A stretch of 64,000 nucleotides of DNA from Pseudomonadota bacterium (GTDB lineage Bacteria; Pseudomonadota; Alphaproteobacteria; Sphingomonadales; Sphingomonadaceae), in contig JAEWZX010000042.1 in assembly GCA_023394965.1 (NCBI GenBank), forward strand, positions 62,001-126,000, given 5' to 3'. The notes below the pieces were generated by a model, which was not told the DNA's origin, did no database searches, and worked only from the letters and a program-made list of their open reading frames with translations. A program made the position numbers and the translations under genes. Position 1 is the first letter of the stretch; each line of letters begins with the position of its first letter. Below are positions 62,363 to 64,000 of this stretch, piece by piece.

Positions 62363-63499
62363 TCAGCTTTGTCTGAAGGGGGTGCGAGTCGCCAGGTAAT
62401 TGCGATCCGCCGCAACACCAGCGCGTTCGCGTTCGAGGAAGTCCTCTATCGCCTCGCGAAATCCGGGATCGGCAATCCAATGCGCCGACACCGTTTCCAC
62501 CGGCTCGTAGCCGCGGGCCAGCTTGTGACCACCCTGCGCCCCGGCCTCAACCCGGGACAGGCCGAATTCGATCGCGGCATTGATGGCCTGATAATAACAC
62601 AGTTCGAAATGCAGGAAGCGAATGTCGCGCGTGCAGCCCCAATAGCGGCCGTATAAAGCATCCTGGCCAATGAAGTTCAGCGCGCCGGCAACCGGACCAT
62701 CATCCTGCAAGGCCAGAATCAGCAGAATCTTCTCGCCCATCCGTTCGCCCAGCAGATCGAAGGCGGCGCGGGTCAAATAGGGCGTGCCCCATTTCCGCGC
62801 GCCGGTATCCTGGTAGAACTGCCAGAAGGCATCCCAGTGTTCAGCGCGGATATCGTCACCGCGCAATCTGACGATTTCCACCTCGGCTTGCGCGGCAGCG
62901 CGTTCCTTGCGCAGATCCTTGCGCTTGCGCGATGCGAGCGTGGCGAGGAAATCGTCGAAACTGGCAAAACCCTGATTGCGCCAGTGGAACTGGATGTCGC
63001 TGCGCAGCATCCATCCGGCCTGTTCGAACAGGGCCTGCTGGGCAGGTTCGATAAAGGTGGCGTGAGCACCGGAAAACTGGTTCTGAAGACACAGTTGTTC
63101 TGCTGCGGCCAGCAGCGGTGCGGCAAAGGCATCATCCGAAAGAAGCAGCCGTGGTCCCGTTGCCGGGGTGAAGGGTGCGGCGATCTGGAGCTTGGGATAA
63201 TATCGCCCCCCTGCCCGCTCGTAAGCTTCGGCCCAATTGTGGTCGAAGACATATTCGCCCTGGCTATGCCCCTTGAGATAGGCCGGCATGGCCGCGAGCA
63301 ACGGACCGTCTTCTTCACTGATGACCAGTGGCGCGGCCTGCCAGCCAGTGCCAGCGCCCACGCTGCCGGAATCTTCCAGAGCAGTCAGGAATTCATAACT
63401 GACAAAGGGATTTTCCGCACCGGCCAGCGCATTCCACTGATCGCGATCGAAAGCGCCGACCGACCCGCCGACCCGCGCGGCAAGGCCGCCATCGCTCAT
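62363..63499 (-). CDS. FemAB/GNAT-like acyltransferase-fold protein (PF04339 type)
   Basis: 378-aa protein of the DUF482/peptidogalycan-like GNAT family: FVSYEFLTALEDSGSVG, YVFDHNWAEAYERAGGRYYP, SRKRKDLRKERAAA and HFELCYYQAINAAIE. Role unknown, possibly acyl or peptide transfer. The ATG at 63499 overlaps the upstream stop by 4 nt. The longer frame from 63697 reads through the neighbouring gene. Confidence 0.88.
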   Translation of the reverse strand: MSDGGLAARVGGSVGAFDRDQWNALAGAENPFVSYEFLTALEDSGSVGAGTGWQAAPLVISEEDGPLLAAMPAYLKGHSQGEYVFDHNWAEAYERAGGRYYPKLQIAAPFTPATGPRLLLSDDAFAAPLLAAAEQLCLQNQFSGAHATFIEPAQQALFEQAGWMLRSDIQFHWRNQGFASFDDFLATLASRKRKDLRKERAAAQAEVEIVRLRGDDIRAEHWDAFWQFYQDTGARKWGTPYLTRAAFDLLGERMGEKILLILALQDDGPVAGALNFIGQDALYGRYWGCTRDIRFLHFELCYYQAINAAIEFGLSRVEAGAQGGHKLARGYEPVETVSAHWIADPGFREAIEDFLERERAGVAADRNYLATRTPFRQS

Positions 63500-64000
63500 G
63501 GGACGCCAGCCCCTTCCGCAATCGGCGCATCGCTGTGGTTGCGCGCATGCGCTAGAAGTTCGGGCGAATTCACCGTCCATGTCAGGACCGGCATTCCGGC
63601 GTCGCGCAGGCAAGAGACCATCGGATTGGGCAAGGCGGCGACATGATAAGCGATAAAATCGGGTCGCGCGACCCATAGGGCGACATGGCGCTGCCAAGCC
63701 TTCTGGGTCATGCCCATTTGGTCTTCCCGCATGACCAGGCCCTGTACGATCTGCGGCGCATTCCGCCGAAGCCAGCGGGACACACGCGGATCGAAGCTCA
63801 TAACCGCATGAAGGCCACGATAGCCCTCCAACGCATCGCGTACCGCGACGCAGCTTTCTTCGATATCGTAGCGACGGCGTGACTTGATCTCGATCAGGAT
63901 GGGGACCTTGCCCCCAACCAGAGCCAGCAGGTCGTCCAGCCGCGCCAGCTTGTGTTCGCTATCGAGGAAAGCGATCTGGGCCAGTTCATCGGCAGAATAG
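63496..64000 (-). CDS. Glycerophosphodiester phosphodiesterase (5' end outside window)
   Basis: Partial. The frame runs from the right edge (LAFLD-like IAFLDSEHKLARLDDLL, VPILIEIKSRRRYD) to the stop at 63496, with AVMSFDPRVSRWLRRNAPQI and VLTWTVNSPELLAHA typical of GDPD TIM barrels. The active-site HRG motif lies outside the window. It hydrolyses glycerophosphodiesters. Translationally coupled to the downstream acyltransferase gene. Confidence 0.88.
   Translation of the reverse strand, partial: YSADELAQIAFLDSEHKLARLDDLLALVGGKVPILIEIKSRRRYDIEESCVAVRDALEGYRGLHAVMSFDPRVSRWLRRNAPQIVQGLVMREDQMGMTQKAWQRHVALWVARPDFIAYHVAALPNPMVSCLRDAGMPVLTWTVNSPELLAHARNHSDAPIAEGAGVP

Overview
The window is 64 kb of GC-rich DNA from an alphaproteobacterium, most likely order Sphingomonadales and perhaps family Erythrobacteraceae. 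That placement rests on gene content: an alphaproteobacterial DksA, the HNH endonuclease and MutS types, a PduO-type adenosyltransferase next to a 3-hydroxybutyryl-CoA dehydrogenase, a kynABU operon, and exported OMPs with a C-terminal Phe. No rRNA, tRNA or CRISPR array was seen. The left two thirds (about 1-42 kb) read as an accessory, island- or plasmid-like region. The right third (about 43-64 kb) reads as ordinary chromosomal core.

Region 1-18 kb is a respiratory and sulfur module. It opens with the end of a QseC/PmrB-like sensor kinase and an exported 5'-nucleotidase-family phosphohydrolase. A tight minus-strand operon follows: a cbb3-type oxidase whose subunit I carries a CcoS-like N-terminal extension, CcoO, a triheme cytochrome c, a TsdA-like thiosulfate dehydrogenase and a CcoI-type copper ATPase. 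Then come an AcfC-like binding protein, a DUF2493 protein, a SoxB-like hydrolase broken by one in-frame TAG, an exported DsrE-like protein, an alginate-export-type porin and a DUF3422 membrane protein. Five copies of an 11-bp-spaced repeat (C[C/T/G]TAAG-N5-CTTAAG, always read as TGCCTTAAG toward the downstream gene) resemble the PmrA box. They suggest one response regulator, the partner of the first kinase, controls the module. One copy appears to drive a short terminated transcript, a candidate sRNA.

Region 18-29 kb is a (per)sulfide-handling module. An ArsR-family repressor without cysteines and a 1-Cys peroxiredoxin diverge from a plus-strand series: persulfide dioxygenase-like MBL enzyme, a YeeE/YedE pair, a DUF442/TIGR01244 sulfurtransferase-like protein, type II sulfide:quinone oxidoreductase, TauE/SafE exporter, a tiny HTH protein, CIO-type cytochrome bd (CydAB plus a DUF2474 peptide), a second peroxiredoxin, an MBL-rhodanese protein and a methyltransferase. 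H2S would be oxidised into the quinone pool, which a sulfide-tolerant bd oxidase drains, while persulfide and peroxide are removed.

Region 29-42 kb is a plasmid/ICE-type backbone: an ORF interrupted by TGA, an ArdC-like antirestriction protein, ParB, a Phd-ParE toxin-antitoxin pair, a giant methylase/strawberry-notch helicase, a CHC2/Toprim protein and a HipBA module. An L,D-transpeptidase gene with its own PmrA-like box lies inside it. Several backbone genes share purine-rich leaders, two of which can fold to hide the Shine-Dalgarno sequence.

Region 42.5-64 kb is core: an OMP, an SDR, a class V aminotransferase, malic enzyme, mutS, small membrane proteins, 3-hydroxybutyryl-CoA dehydrogenase, cobalamin adenosyltransferase, gluQ, an HNH nuclease, a UbiB-like kinase, the kynABU tryptophan operon, DUF4112, a peptide-binding lipoprotein, dksA, a Sel1 protein, a FemAB-like acyltransferase and the end of a glycerophosphodiesterase gene. 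All family assignments come from reading motifs, without database searches.
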